From Tricholoma matsutake (taxonomy: Eukaryota > Basidiomycota > Agaricomycetes > Agaricales > Tricholomataceae), in assembly GCA_026075535.2 (NCBI GenBank), contig AP026550.1, positions 6,634,001-6,698,000 on the forward strand: 64,000 bases of DNA. Reading direction: 5' to 3'. The position numbers and the translations under genes are program-made. This document shows, one piece after another, positions 38,611-50,063 of this stretch (the stretch's first letter is position 1; the number at the start of each line of letters is the position of its first letter). The notes below the pieces were generated by a model. That model made no database searches. It worked only from the letters and a program-made list of their open reading frames with translations, and was not told the DNA's origin.

Positions 38611-41600
38611 CTAAGATGCATTGCCCCGATGCATTCGAAATCGTATACGACCAAAGTCTGTGACTTGAATGCGACGCGGTGCAGCAGTGTGCCGTCGGTG
38701 GAATTCCTTGATTAACCGAGGGGCATTTACATCAGACTCTTTGACCCATGAGTTCTCCTCATACCCATAACCCTTCCAATGTACCAAATACTGGAGTTTT
38801 CCTCGACGCAAATGGCTGTCCAAGATTGACTCGACTTCATATTGGGGTTCTCCCTCGATCACTGTAGGTGGTGGTGGTGGGTGTGAATGGCGTCCCGGGA
38901 ACGGATCTGGGGGAGCTGGAAGCAATTTGATGACATGGAAGACGGGATGGAGTCTGGACATGGAGGCTGGGAGGCATAGACGATAGGCATGTGTTCCAAT
39001 GCACTTGACAATGGGGAAAGGTCCCAAGAAGCGATGAGCGAGTTTCTTGGATGGACGTGTAGTGGAGATGTCACTGGAGTCAAGATAAACTTGATCACCA
39101 ACCTTGTACTGAGGGGTTGGGGAGTGGCGTTGGTTGTAAAATCGTGCCATGTCATCCTTCGCTTTTGCTAAGGCTGCCCTTGCCTCCTCCAAGCTATCCC
39201 TCATGCGTTCTGTGAACTCATTCACTGTCTCGATGTGTGAGGGAGTTTGGCGAGGTTCAAATCCCATGCGTGGATGTCGTCCAGTGTCTAAGAGGAAAGG
39301 GGTCTGTTGAGTGGAAGCATGGACATGGTTGTTGTACCCGAACTCGGCCAAAGGAAGGAGATCATCCCAATCATCCTGGCGTTCATTGACAAAGAGGCGG
39401 ATGTACTGCTCCAGTTCCTGGTTGACTCGCTCTGTCTGGCCATCAGTTTGTGGGTGATAAGCAGTTGAAGCGAGGAGTTTGATCCCCAGGAGTTGGTACA
39501 GCTCACGAGTGAACTCTGCCATGAACTGAGGGCCACGATCCGAGAGGAAGGCACCAGGAAGTCCATGTAATTTCCACACGTGGTGGAGGTAGAGTCGAGT
39601 GGCACCTAGGGCACTGACAGTGGTGTGAGTGGGAATGAAGTGAGCGTGTTTTCCCACTGAGTCAACTGTGCACATCACCGCATCAAACCCGTTTGACTCT
39701 GGCAATTCCACTACAAAGTCGACGCTGACGACATCCCAATGACTCTCTGGAACAGGAAGAGGGTGTAGCTCACCAATAGGCTTGCGACGAGGGACCTTGG
39801 TGCATAAGCAAAGGTCACAAGTGCGACAATACTGACCAATGAGCCGTGACATTTGTGGCCACCAATAGTTCCGTGAGGTGAGCTCCAAGGTCTTCCAGTG
39901 TCCGGGGTGGCCAGCAATCTGTGAGTCATGGTGTTGGGATATGATGCGCCGGCAAAGGTCTGGGTCATTGGGAACATAGATGCGATCCCTGAAATACAAC
40001 AAGTCCTCCTTTTCAGCCCACTCTGCCGCACGTAAGGAAAGGGTCGATCCCTTCCTCAGTTCTTTAACAGCTTGGGCGACAACATCCTCATGTAAACCGC
40101 TACGGTTTGCGCGACGAATGTCATGTAGAATGTCCCGCTCCTCGCCCTGGGGTACGATGCCTTCCAGTGCCCGAATGGTGAACAGGTCTGGCTGCAACAG
40201 CACAATGTTTTGGTTGTCACCGCTGCCATCCCCATGGTCTGCACGTCGGGATAGGGCATCGGTCTTCCCCATGCTGCGACCCGGACGGTGGTGCAAGGAG
40301 AAGTTGAATCTAGATAGATACAGGGACCAACGAGCTTGATGACGGTTCAATTTCTTGGCCATCATGAAGTACTCGAGGTTCTTGTGATCCGTCCAAATTT
40401 CCACCTTGTGTTGGGCACCCTCGAGGAAGTGTCGCCACTCCTCAAGCGCACGCATTATCGCCAACATCTCCTTGTCGTAGATCTCATAGTTTCTCTCTAC
40501 AGCACTAAGGCTTTTGGAGTAGAACGCAACAGGATGCCACTTCTGGTCCTCCGGAGACTGCTGAGACAACACAGCGCCTATCGCAAAGTCAGAACTGTCG
40601 GCTTCTACACGAAAAGGACGCGAATCGTCAGCAAAGGTAAGGATCGGAGCAGAAGTGACCATCTCCTTAAGCTTTTCGAACGCCTCCTGTTGTGCATTAT
40701 CCCACCTCCATGCCTCCTTTCCTGTCAAGTCGAACAGTGGTCATGCATGATGTGAGAAATCCTTGATAAAATGCCGATAGAAATTGATGAAGCCCAGGAA
40801 AGACTGCACCTCCTTCTTGTTCGTGGGCGTCGGCCAAGCTGTGACCCCGTTTACCTTGATAGGATCCATCTCCACTTGACCCTCCGAGATAATCAGGCCG
40901 AGGTACTCAATCTTGGTCCTTTTGAACTCGCATTTGTCCTGACGAAGGTAGAGTTTGTACCGTCGAAGTCGCTCTAGGACGAGGCGCATGATGCAATGGT
41001 GCTCTTCAACTGTGCGAGTGAAGATGAGGATGTCGTCGAGATAGATGCAGACAATGCCTTCGAGGATGAGGTCATGGAAGATGTCATTCATCATGGTCTG
41101 AAAGGTGGCAGGGCTATTAGTAAGGCCAAAGAACATGACAAGCGGTTCAAAAAGACCACGGTTGGTACGAAAGGCTGCCTTCCACTCATCTCCCTCCTTT
41201 ATCCTCACATTATTATAGCCCCAATGGACATCGAGCTTGGTGAAGTATCGGGCTCCACAGAGCCGGTTTACGAGTTCGGAGATGAGGGGTAGTGGGTAGC
41301 GATTTTTGACCGTGATGTTGTTGAGTCTTCTGTAGTCTTGAACCGGTCGAAGTGAGCCATCCTTCTTCTTGACAAAGAAAAAGGGAGAGGCCATGGGTGA
41401 CTTCGATGGTCGAATACGTCCAGAGGCCAGGTGCTCGTCGATGAACTGGTCAAGCTGCCGTTGTTCCTCCGGAGAGAGAGGATAGACCTTGCAGGATGAA
41501 GGGGTTGCGCCGGGGGTGAGTTCGATCGCGTGATCCCATGGCTTACGTGCAGGAAGAGAGTCAAATGACTCCTTGGAGAACACGTCTTCAAACTCATGGA

Positions 41601-42560
41601 GATGAGGGAGTAAGGAGTTAGTAGAGGATTTAGCAGCGTTGTTTTTGTGGAAGGCCTCGGCAAGGCGTTGGGATATGTTCGATGTGGCACACACCTCATG
41701 CGATGAGCGAATCGCAGTGTAGAAGATCCGATCACCCTCCTCCACTTCCTCTGGGTCCTCATCATCATCATCCGAGTCCGGCATTAGATCAGGAACCCCT
41801 TCCAATTCCACTTCAGGTATAGGCAGGGGTCCAGCACGACACTTCTGAGTTCGTCGTATTGCCGCCTTCTGTCCACGACGTTCTTGCCTGGCTTCTGTCA
41901 AACACGTCCGACAGCGGGATGGACATCGGCTCATGGTAACCTCCCCGGTGCACCAGTCGACCTCTGGGTTATGGTCTCGAAGCCATGGATATCCCAAAAT
42001 CGCCTTTTGCTTTCCTAATTGAGTGACAGCGAAAAGGGCACGCTCACTATGATCTTTGTAACGGAGAACCAGGTCTGCAACCTCTCGGATGGCACCAGCT
42101 TCATTTGGGGATCCATCCACATTATATACAGGTATCGGACATGAGAGTGAGTGAGTATTTAGGCGATGTTGTTGTACCAGATGGGAATCAATGAAGAGAC
42201 CAGTCGCACCAGAGTCCAGGAGCGCAGAGACACCGAGTATCTGTCCAGTGTCGGTCGTCTGCAGTTCGATGGCTAGGTTTAAGGAATGTGCAGAGGGAGT
42301 GGATGCCACAATATACTTGCATGGTAGTTTACGCTCCCATGATTTAATTTTGGGACGTGGAGTAGAAGGAGAGATGGGGAGAGCAGGTACGTCTTTAGCC
42401 AACTTCGAAGGGTCAGAGAGGGGAGCAGTCACAGAAATGGATTCATTCTCCGGGGATTCAACTGACAAGACTTCAAAGCGGTTATGGACAGGCAGTGAGG
42501 GCGTACGATTCACTCGCTGCGAATAGGAAAATCCTGCTCCTCTACAACTTCCAGCTTAAC
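38611..42560 (-). pseudogene. pol, minus copy, one internal stop
   Basis: Two long frames, 42513-40741 (590 residues) and 40740-38611 (over 700 residues), are continuous except for a TGA at 40741-40743 between RT and RNase H, where CGA is the likely ancestor. The protease has LLDSGATGLFID. The RT has KKDGSLRPVQDYRRLN and an intact YLDD (41032-41043). RNase H has FRVEADSSDFAIGAVLSQ. The integrase has its zinc-binding HHCC region (HHDSQIAGHPGHW, then CRTCDLC) and the DDE core (VSVDFVVE, DRGPQFM, QTDGQTERVNQELEQ). The chromodomain (LQYLVHWKGYGYEENSW) closes the protein and would direct integration to methylated H3 lysine 9. Pol is in the -1 frame relative to the end of gag. Confidence 0.92.
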
Positions 42561-43660
42561 CTCCTCTGCAACTTGATCCTTCGCTTCCTCAACATCTACA
42601 AGTGCCAACAAATCTTGCAGGAGTTCATCTCGTCCCTCGGGGGTGAGCATGCGGATATCCTGACAATGGGGACACACTCCAGCCCTGTGTCCAGGTTCCC
42701 CACAATGGTAGCAGAGATCCAACTTATGTGCACGGCTGCGGGCTGCATCAACATCCATTGGTACTGGGACATTGACGGCTGGTGTGGGAGTTTGATGAGC
42801 AGGAATGGGGTTAGGGCGGGGGAGGGTTCGATTGAAGGTGTAGGGTGTATGAGTGGTAGTTGGAGCATGGAATGCAGCATTAAACGCCGCATTTGTGAGT
42901 CAGTTCTCGTCACAGAGTGAAGCAGCTTCATACCAAGCAAGGATATCATCGTCCGCTGGGCACCCTTCCAACATCTGTGCAATCTGGTCCTGAATTTCTC
43001 GGTTGAGCCCCCGTCGGAACTTCACCACCACTGGTAACCCACTCCCATACCCTGCCATGTCCACCAAATCCTTGAACTCATTGATATAGTCGTCCATGGA
43101 TCGACGTCCCTGGTGGTAAGTGGATGACTCAAGTCGTGTCACTGCTCGGTGGTGTTCATTGAGGGGGCAGAAGTGGCGTACGAACTCAGCTCAAAAGTCA
43201 CCCCAAGTGGAGAAAGGTAGAGAACCGAGTTCTTTAGTTTGACGTAGGATACGGTCCACATAGAGATAGGCGCGTTCAGATTTCATGTATGTGAAGGCCC
43301 AATAAATTTTTGCAGCCTCATCGACGAATTGATGTGACTGGAGACTAATGTATAACTCACAGGAATTAAGGAATGCACGTCCCTGCACACGTGCACCATT
43401 AAATTCGGCGGGGGGGGACGGTTTGATCTGGGCACGTTCCTTAGTGGACGCGTTTGGCAAAATGTCGTTGTTGGGTGCGCTTGGAGTCGTGAAGGGGGAA
43501 CTATTAGTCGTAGGGTTAGCCTGGAGGTCCTAACGAAGTTTTCAATCGTAGATTTAAGCAAGTCGATTTGCGCGCGCATTCCGGAAACGTCACTTTCAAG
43601 CGTGTCGAAGCGTTCTGATGCGTCCATGTCGCTAGGGAGCGCGTTTGGCGAAAATGGCGG
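42513..43660 (-). pseudogene. gag, minus copy
   Basis: It starts about MDASERFDTLESDVSGMRAQ (43,627). A one-base loss near 43,527 and TGA codons at 43191 and 42900 break the frame; the second is CGA in the plus copy. The zinc knuckle CYHCGEPGHRAGVC (about 42,690-42,735) is intact. Gag ends FPIRSE near 42,512, overlapping the start of pol. Confidence 0.85.
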
Positions 43661-43781
43661 TGTGATAAAGGTGAGAGTATCTGGAACGGTGTGTAGGGAC
43701 TCTGTGGAGCTTTGGGAAGCATCGTCCAGTCTGTACCTGCCTATTTTGGGCAGCGCGTTCGCAATTTTCGGGCCTTAGGGG

Positions 43782-43791
43782 AGAGTTTTCT
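43782..43791 (-). promoter_or_regulatory. Putative self-priming primer binding site, minus copy
   Basis: AGAAAACTCT (minus strand) lies two bases inside the 5' LTR border. It is a perfect complement of AGAGTTTTCT at 43895-43904 in the LTR, the same arrangement as in the plus copy. Confidence 0.75.
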
Positions 43792-43793
43792 AC

Positions 43794-44219
43794 TATAAGG
43801 GCAACCTAAGCCTCTAGCAAAGGGAAATCCGAAGTTAAAATTATGCTACATAATACAGGGATTGGGGGCGCACCTAGCAAAGGGAAATCCGAAGAGAAAA
43901 CTCTAAGGATCCCCTTGCTGATGCCCAGTATATGTGAAGACGACAAAAATCAAATATAACCTAAAAATAGAAAAAGGCAGAGATAGGCGGATCAAGGCCG
44001 CCGAATGACATCATACCAAGGGGTATGTGTCGGAAGGGGTACTCCGCCTCTAAATATAAAAGTGTCAACATATACAAACATGATAGCAAGGGAAAATTAG
44101 TAATAAAATCCGGAAAAATCATAGAAAATGAAGAATAGAAGGAAATGAGGTGGGGAAAAATATGGGACGAACATAAAAAATAGGAAAAACACACAGGGCA
44201 CCCCCCTAGTCCCCTTACA
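43794..44219 (-). repeat. 5' LTR, minus copy
   Basis: 426 bp, reading TATAAGGGCAACC to CCCCTTACA on the plus strand, followed by the CATGA duplication. It retains more CpG sites than its partner at 38174. Confidence 0.95.
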
Positions 44220-46407
44220 CATGAGCGCTTTCAAAAGTGGGTATAATCCTCTCAGTCAGCTGTATAATTTGAAGTCAGATGAGTTTTATAAGAATTTCTG
44301 ATACAGACCTGTTTGACAAAGAGTTCTCCATTCCAATACCCATCATAATTTTTGCCATATTCAAGGGTTTGACTGGCATCTTTGAGCCATCCAAATGTGG
44401 AACATATCACATTGGATTGATGCAGCCCACGTCCAACACCCTTCTTTTTCAACGGCTGTTCTCCCTGCCACACCCATGACATTGTCTTCCCATCATTTGC
44501 CTGTGCAGTCATCTCATCATGTGCCACTACCACCAACTTACATTCACCAGGTGCAAGCTGCATATCCACCTCCTTTCTCACATTACCCACCACATACTTG
44601 ACCAAGTGCAGTTTGTATTCTTTCATCTTTGGTAAAAAAACATTCTGGCAATATTCAATGACATCTTCTCATTCATGCCCATCGTAATACAGTGCTTTCT
44701 TGTGTGCAGTATACTGGAAACCCTCTTTGTGCAGCCATCGACATGCAGTTCGAAGTGATATTCCTTTGCCGACCTTCATCTGAACATGTGGAAACAATTT
44801 GATCTCCAAGTACTTCTTCAACCCAGCTGGCATCTCCTTCTCAACGATGCGGTGAAGATATTTCTTTGCTTCATCTGGCAGGAGTTTGTTTTTGGTGAAA
44901 TCCGAAAGTTTTTGTGGATCCATTGACCATTTATTTGTTCGCAGGTATGACTGAAGCTCAGTCACCACCTCAGGATCATCCAACAACAAAAAGACCTTCT
45001 TGTGTCGACCCCTTTCAGATTTCAGCAGCTCACCAGATTTGATCCAGCTTGCAACCCATTGCCTCTCCATCCTTCTAAGTTCTGCCCCACTTCGCAGCAA
45101 ATCCCTGACTTTGGCAGCACATTCTGATGCATCAATCAACTTTCGATGGTTGTTGATAACCATCTGCAGGCAACTTTGGATTGATTGTGCACGATATGCC
45201 TGCAATCCATTCTGGCCAGCATCAAACTCAGTTCATTTTGATGCAATAAGCTTCTCAATGTCAAGCAGACCTTTCTTCAAGATTTGGTATCGGGCTTCCC
45301 ACACCTTGTTTTGCACATCATGAGCTGGAATGTCAAGCTTTTGTTGTTTTTGTGGAGGTGGTGGAATCACATTGGTGGATGAGGTTGGATGAAGTGTGGG
45401 TGGCTCAACATTCTCTGGTGGTGCATCATGTTCCAAATTTTGCCATTCACGATCTTCAAGCTCATTGTCAGACTTGTCTGACAGGTATCCATGGCAGATA
45501 CCATCTGCATCTGCATTGCTGAGAACCCCATCAGATGGATCATCCTTGGGTTGTGCTGTCAGTGATGTGGCTGTGTGCGATTCATTTGTACCTGTATTTG
45601 AGCCATTCAAAGGGGCCAGCAGTGGTTGGCGAGGTTGGGTGAAGAAACTGTGGAACTTGACTGCTTGTCCACTGCATTGGACAGCACTGGTGAGTGCCTT
45701 GTTACTGCAGGGGCCATAATTACTCACCTTTCTCATGTCAGCTTGTCCCTGTCCTCCTTCTCATGCAGCTGCTGATTGATTTCATGCTTCCGTCGATCTG
45801 ATAATCCATTGTATCCAGTCCTCACTTTGCTTCAGCATTCTTCCACTGCTGTGGTCTCTTCTTTTCCAACAGAAGCTCATATAGTGTCAGTTGTGAGAGC
45901 ATTTGCAACTCCAACTCCAGCTCCCAATGCTTCCTCAAGCCCTCCACCAGATCTTGGCCTTCCAGCTCTTTGAGATCAAGATCTTCATCACTATCTGTAT
46001 CACTTTCTGCAGTGAAGCCCTCATCATCTGTATCCTCCCAGTCCAAGTCCTCATCATCCTCAGAATCTGACAGGACATGATTGATACCTCCAGTCCAACC
46101 AGTACATTCAACATCACTTTCTTCTGTTAATTCTGTGTCAGAGACTATTTCCGTGGTCTCTCCATCTTCAATTGTGTTTTGTTTTTGTGTTCTGGCTTCC
46201 CAGGCTTGAGCTGCTGCTTCTGTTTGTGCTTTTCATCATCTGGCCATGTAGAATGAATAAAAATTGTATTTCCAATGTTGCCTACATACTACTCTGAGTC
46301 ATACCATCTCCATTGATGACCATAATATAACGATGATGCTCAATTCTTTTTTTGTCCACTGATTCCACCACTGTCCAAAAGTAGGGGTGACTAAGTGCAT
46401 AGCACCA

Positions 46408-47377
46408 TAGAACCTATATGAGGTGATAGGTGAAGATGATTTCTTGTTTTTCCAAGTAGATACTACAGAGTTTTATATGTTTTAAAAGAAAGTTCCTAAA
46501 ATGGTATAAGAAACATGTGTAGAACATGAGGCAAAAGATATGAGTTAAAACACGAGGCCAAAATGAGACTGGAATCTGAACAAGACAGAGATATATCATA
46601 TGACAAAGGAGTAATAAAGGGAAAGAACTAAAAGGCAACTGTCCTTTGTGTATAAACCGTGCTAAGTCTTGCAATAATCCATCCAGTGGGTTCTGTATGT
46701 GATAGGGACTTGGAATGAGGCTGACCTACTATCAGCAGGTTTGAGCACAAGTTGGAATACTCCCTGGCACATGGTATTCCACTATTTAGATAATGAATGC
46801 AGTGCCCGATGTCACTCGTAGTTTCTCGAAGTCAATCGATAATGCTTGACAATGGTCGATGATGTTCGATCGCAGTTGCAGTTGTTCAAAGTTGATCGGG
46901 GATACTCAATGTTTGTTCAGAGGGATCTTAGGGCATTTTGAGGTAGTCCTAGAGTTGTGCGATGTAGTTTCTAAGTATGATCAATGTTGCTGGTGATGTT
47001 TCAACACGGTTGATATGATATCGCCATTGATAGACTTGGTTGAGAGTGGTCTCGCTGCTTCTGGGACCTTGTGGGAGTTAGCTGATGTGATTAGAATGTG
47101 GTTGTAATGGTGAATTGGCCCTTGTCATTTGGGCCAGAGCCTCATCTTTGTCCTCATAGCCCCAGCCTGGTCTTCATCTTCCCTCCATTCGTTAGGTGGT
47201 GGTGACCATGTGGTCTCCCTCATTGTCATCATCATCCCACTCCTCGGGTCTCTGGGTCATCAGGTCATCAGGGGGTTGAGCTGGTCATCATTGTCATCCC
47301 CATTGTCTTTGCCCTGGTGGTTCTCCTAGTTGTCATCCTCCCCATTGTCGTGGCCATCATTGGTTCCATTGGTTCTG
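46408..47377. other. Non-coding stretch beside the DDE transposon
   Basis: No gene is recognised. The part at 46,800-46,960 repeats words such as TCGATAATG/GTCGATGATG. The part at 47,140-47,400 is made of TCATC/CATTGTCATC-type low complexity, similar to 55,690-55,760. Confidence 0.4.
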
Positions 47378-47640
47378 TCAGTTTCTGTCTCTGTCTCCAT
47401 CCCCTAATGATGGAATGTCATATAATCTTGCCAGATAAAGCTTTTGAATTGGGGGCAGGACTTCATCATTGTATGTGCTGAGCCCATAGATTGCACTGTC
47501 TCTGATTGCTTTGATTTCCCAGCATGTGGTGAGCTTCAAGACATTGACATGCTGTTCAACAGGATGAGGTGGTGGGGTCCATCTGGATTTATCTCCATGT
47601 AAGTGACTTGACATTGCAGATGAAGGTGACTTACTCATAG
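47378..47640 (-). pseudogene. Fragment of a BTB/POZ-domain protein
   Basis: The open frame contains VLKLTTCWEIKAIRDSAIYG followed by a segment ending QKLYLARLYDIPSLG. This matches the helical region after the BTB domain in the large basidiomycete BTB protein family (LLKLATMWxFxxIRxLAI, then KIxLAxxYxIPxW). The BTB fold itself is not seen, and low-complexity sequence follows. It is probably a gene fragment. Confidence 0.5.
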
Positions 47641-48628
47641 TAGATACTTGCCATCAGCAGATGGTCAAATTCACGCTCTGTTGTCTTGGGTAAAACCACT
47701 GGGTTTCATCTGAAGATCCTTCCGATATCAAGTTACCTTGTGGGACTGAAAACATGTCCTGGAACACAACAGAAATTTCACAAAGTCTGTGTTGATCCAC
47801 TTTGTAGAGTACATTTTTGACCTTTGTAAGTAGATGTAAGCTATTTTCTAATTGTCCATGTGTGGCATACCTGGAGAATCACCAATCCAAACTCCTTGTA
47901 AAACCTTTTGGATTGTCTAGGTTTCAGTTTTTTGGTGTCAGGTTCATTTTTCTCAGCCATTTAAAGATGGATGTAAATGATAAGGTGTGGAGATGATAAG
48001 GTGTGGAGGGACTGCAGTGCAGAGCTCGATCACTTCCAGTGGTGGGAGTCATTCTCTCCAAGTCATTCTTCATGATATCATGAGTGACCCCACTCCTCCA
48101 CCAGTGCTTCTGAGTAGATTTCCTCAACTCCTGGCCAGTGTTGACCAAGCACCAGTGTCTCCAAACATACAAGCCACTTGGAATCTTCTGAACAATGGAT
48201 ATGACCATGCGCACAGTGTTTTACACCAAGAGTCTGATGCCATTCACCTCAGATTTCATCTTGAACATCTTGTCATGGATCTTTTACCAGTTCTCAAAGC
48301 TATGGAAAGTGACAGGCTAGAGGAAGGACTATCAATAGAGTGGCTAGTGTATATCATGGGTATGGGAATACCCGCAATATTCATGTGATGGTGTACACAG
48401 GTATGGGCCCACAAAATCCCTCATATCTTTGCAAATACTCTACCATGTAGGCTAAATATTGGATCATTTGGAAGTGGAAATAAAGCTGAATCCAAAACCC
48501 ATTGAAACCTGCAACACTGTGCAATGGGTTGCAGTGTGCTACAGGTTTGATTTTTTGGATACCATACCAAAGGCTGTTTTGCTCTATCTCAATAATTAGT
48601 TATTTATTCCCCTTGCAAATTGGTAGTC

Positions 48629-49065
48629 TACATTGCATGTAGTATATCTACACTCTCCCCAAAGAATTAGTTGAATAACCCAACCATTCCTTTTTTGTAT
48701 GCACCCCTTCCTCCTAGTTTACCTAAAAAACCCATCCCACCATATTTCCACAATGCCTCAACGGATCCTTTCACAAACTTGCATTTTACATTATATATAG
48801 TATATATGCACCCTCCCTTAAGCATTAGCTGAATGACTCAACTGTTCTTTTTTGGTATGCACCCCTTCCTCCTAGTTTACCTAAAAACTCATCCCACTAT
48901 ATTTCCACAATGCCTGAATGGATCCTTTTGAAAATTCGTATTTTACATTATATATAGTATATATACACACTGCCCTAAGCATTAGGTAAATTACTCAATT
49001 GTTCTTTTTTGGTATGCACATCTTCCTCCTAGTCTACCCAAAAAGCTCATTTACTATATTTCAAT
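48629..49065. repeat. Tandem repeat, about 157-bp period, three copies
   Basis: Three diverged head-to-tail copies begin near 48,629, 48,787 and 48,944. Each holds TAGTATAT, a GGTATGCACCCCTTCCTCC-like block, CTAGTTTACC and a TATTTCCACAATGCCT-like block (the last copy is partial). AT-rich; no coding capacity. Confidence 0.75.
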
Positions 49066-49287
49066 GTGAGCAGTGTGAGTCAGGGCACCATCTACTGGGC
49101 TTGCACACCCCCTGGAGCCAAAGCAATATGTAAATGGATGCATATAGAGGTGGGGAGTGATGGAGGAAGAGCTATGCACCAAGACCAGGTTGAACCAAGT
49201 AGTCCCAAAAAGGCAATAAACCAAATCCCCCTTCACAATGGTGCGAAAAACTTTGCATAACACTTGTATTGTATTACTCTATACTTA

Positions 49288-50063
49288 CAGCCATTTGCAT
49301 AGAGGATGGCAGTCGACGCGGAATTTCATTCAATTAGAAAATTAATAACTTAGTAGAATTCCAAACTTTTGTAAACTTTCCCACTGCCATGGGCTTTCGC
49401 AAGGTCTCCCACAATGTCAAGATTGCAGCTGTCCATTTATATGACCTTCACCTTTTAGCTCTAGACGACATTCTTGACTGCTGTGGTTTCTTGGAATGAA
49501 CATTCTATTGCATTCTCAAGCTTTGGAAAGAGACTGGTGATGTGATAAACCCGAGGAAAAGCCTTCAAGGGCAACTTCATCTGCTCGACCGCGATGATGT
49601 TGAATATCTGCTTCAACTCATTTGCGAGAACCCTGACTACTTCTTGGATGAGCTTCTACACCTGCTGGAGACAAATCGGTTCATATCAACACACTATGTC
49701 ACCATTCATTGGGAGCTTGAATGAGCTGGCATTAGCATGAAGAAATTGAAAAAGATTGTGAGAGAACGTAATGAACCATGCCATGCTGACTTCATTTGAC
49801 GAATGGCTCAATTTTCACAAGAAGAACTCAGATTCATCAATGAAACTTCAAAAGATGAGAGGACACTGGGTAGTGGTCAGAAGAAAGCCAGATGAATCAA
49901 GTCAACTATGGAGAGCACTTGAGCTCGCTGCTCCATCAGGATGAGCAAGCGACATGGCATTCACTAGCAAATACAGGCAGTGCCACACTTTATTCTACTA
50001 AGTTATTAATTTCCTAATTGAACGAAATTCCACATCGACTGCCATCCTCTATGCAAACGGCTG
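49288..50063 (+). mobile_element. Tc1/mariner element with 72-bp inverted repeats
   Basis: This 776-bp element starts CAGCCATTTGCATAGAGG and ends with its reverse complement. Arms of about 72 bp (49288-49359 and 49992-50063) differ mainly by CpG-type changes. TA flanks both ends (49286-49287, 50064-50065). Its length and truncated transposase show an internal deletion. It is nested in hAT-like element 3. Confidence 0.92.
49389..49960 (+). pseudogene. Tc1-like transposase remnant
   Basis: The helix-turn-helix half is clear: VSHNVKIAAVHLYDLHLLAL, LDDILDCCGF, then NPDYFLDELLHLLETNRFIS and ELRFINETSKDERT, where the expected catalytic Asp is now Asn (FIDETSKDERT in the family). Several TGA codons interrupt it (for example after CGFLE and WELE), consistent with former CGA. 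The region with the remaining catalytic residues is deleted. Confidence 0.85.

Larger units (their letters stand above)
38174..44219 (-). mobile_element. Full-length chromodomain Gypsy retrotransposon, minus copy
   Basis: The element is 6,046 bp with the 5-bp duplication CATGA (38169-38173, 44220-44224). The two 426-bp LTRs differ at about 8 sites, six of them CpG changes, so it is younger than the plus copy. The coding region has few lesions: one frameshift and two TGA codons in gag, and one TGA in pol at 40741. It inserted between the catalytic Asp regions of the DDE transposase. Confidence 0.96.
37450..46236 (-). pseudogene. DDE (IS630/Tc1-like) transposase, interrupted
   Basis: Read on the minus strand, the N-terminus (about 46,236-45,800) is acidic and ends LLLEKKRPQQWKNAEAK. 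Next come Pro/Thr-rich sequence and a helical region (VRDLLRSGAELRRMERQWV). The catalytic region follows: VVVAHDEMTAQANDGKTMSW (first Asp), then ALIMVDNSQGHSAYS (second Asp), then ELNFIEFFWGAMKRYL (Glu). The Gypsy copy separates the first Asp part from the second. Removing it with one CATGA copy restores the frame. Stops at 45822, 45233 and 44669 are all TGA and look like former CGA. An intron of about 48 nt lies just right of the insertion. The architecture matches a mushroom transposase family with an acidic N-terminus; the exact family name is uncertain. Confidence 0.75.
37236..46407 (-). mobile_element. Large DDE transposon with TA duplication, split by a Gypsy copy
   Basis: The ends are inverted repeats of at least 33 bp with few mismatches: TGGTGCTGTGCACTTAGTCA at the left, TGGTGCTATGCACTTAGTCA reversed at the right. 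Both are flanked by TA (37234-37235 and 46408-46409). TA duplication fits the Tc1/mariner-IS630 superfamily. Without the 6,046-bp Gypsy element and its 5-bp duplication the transposon is about 3.1 kb. One large minus-strand transposase gene fills it. Confidence 0.8.
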
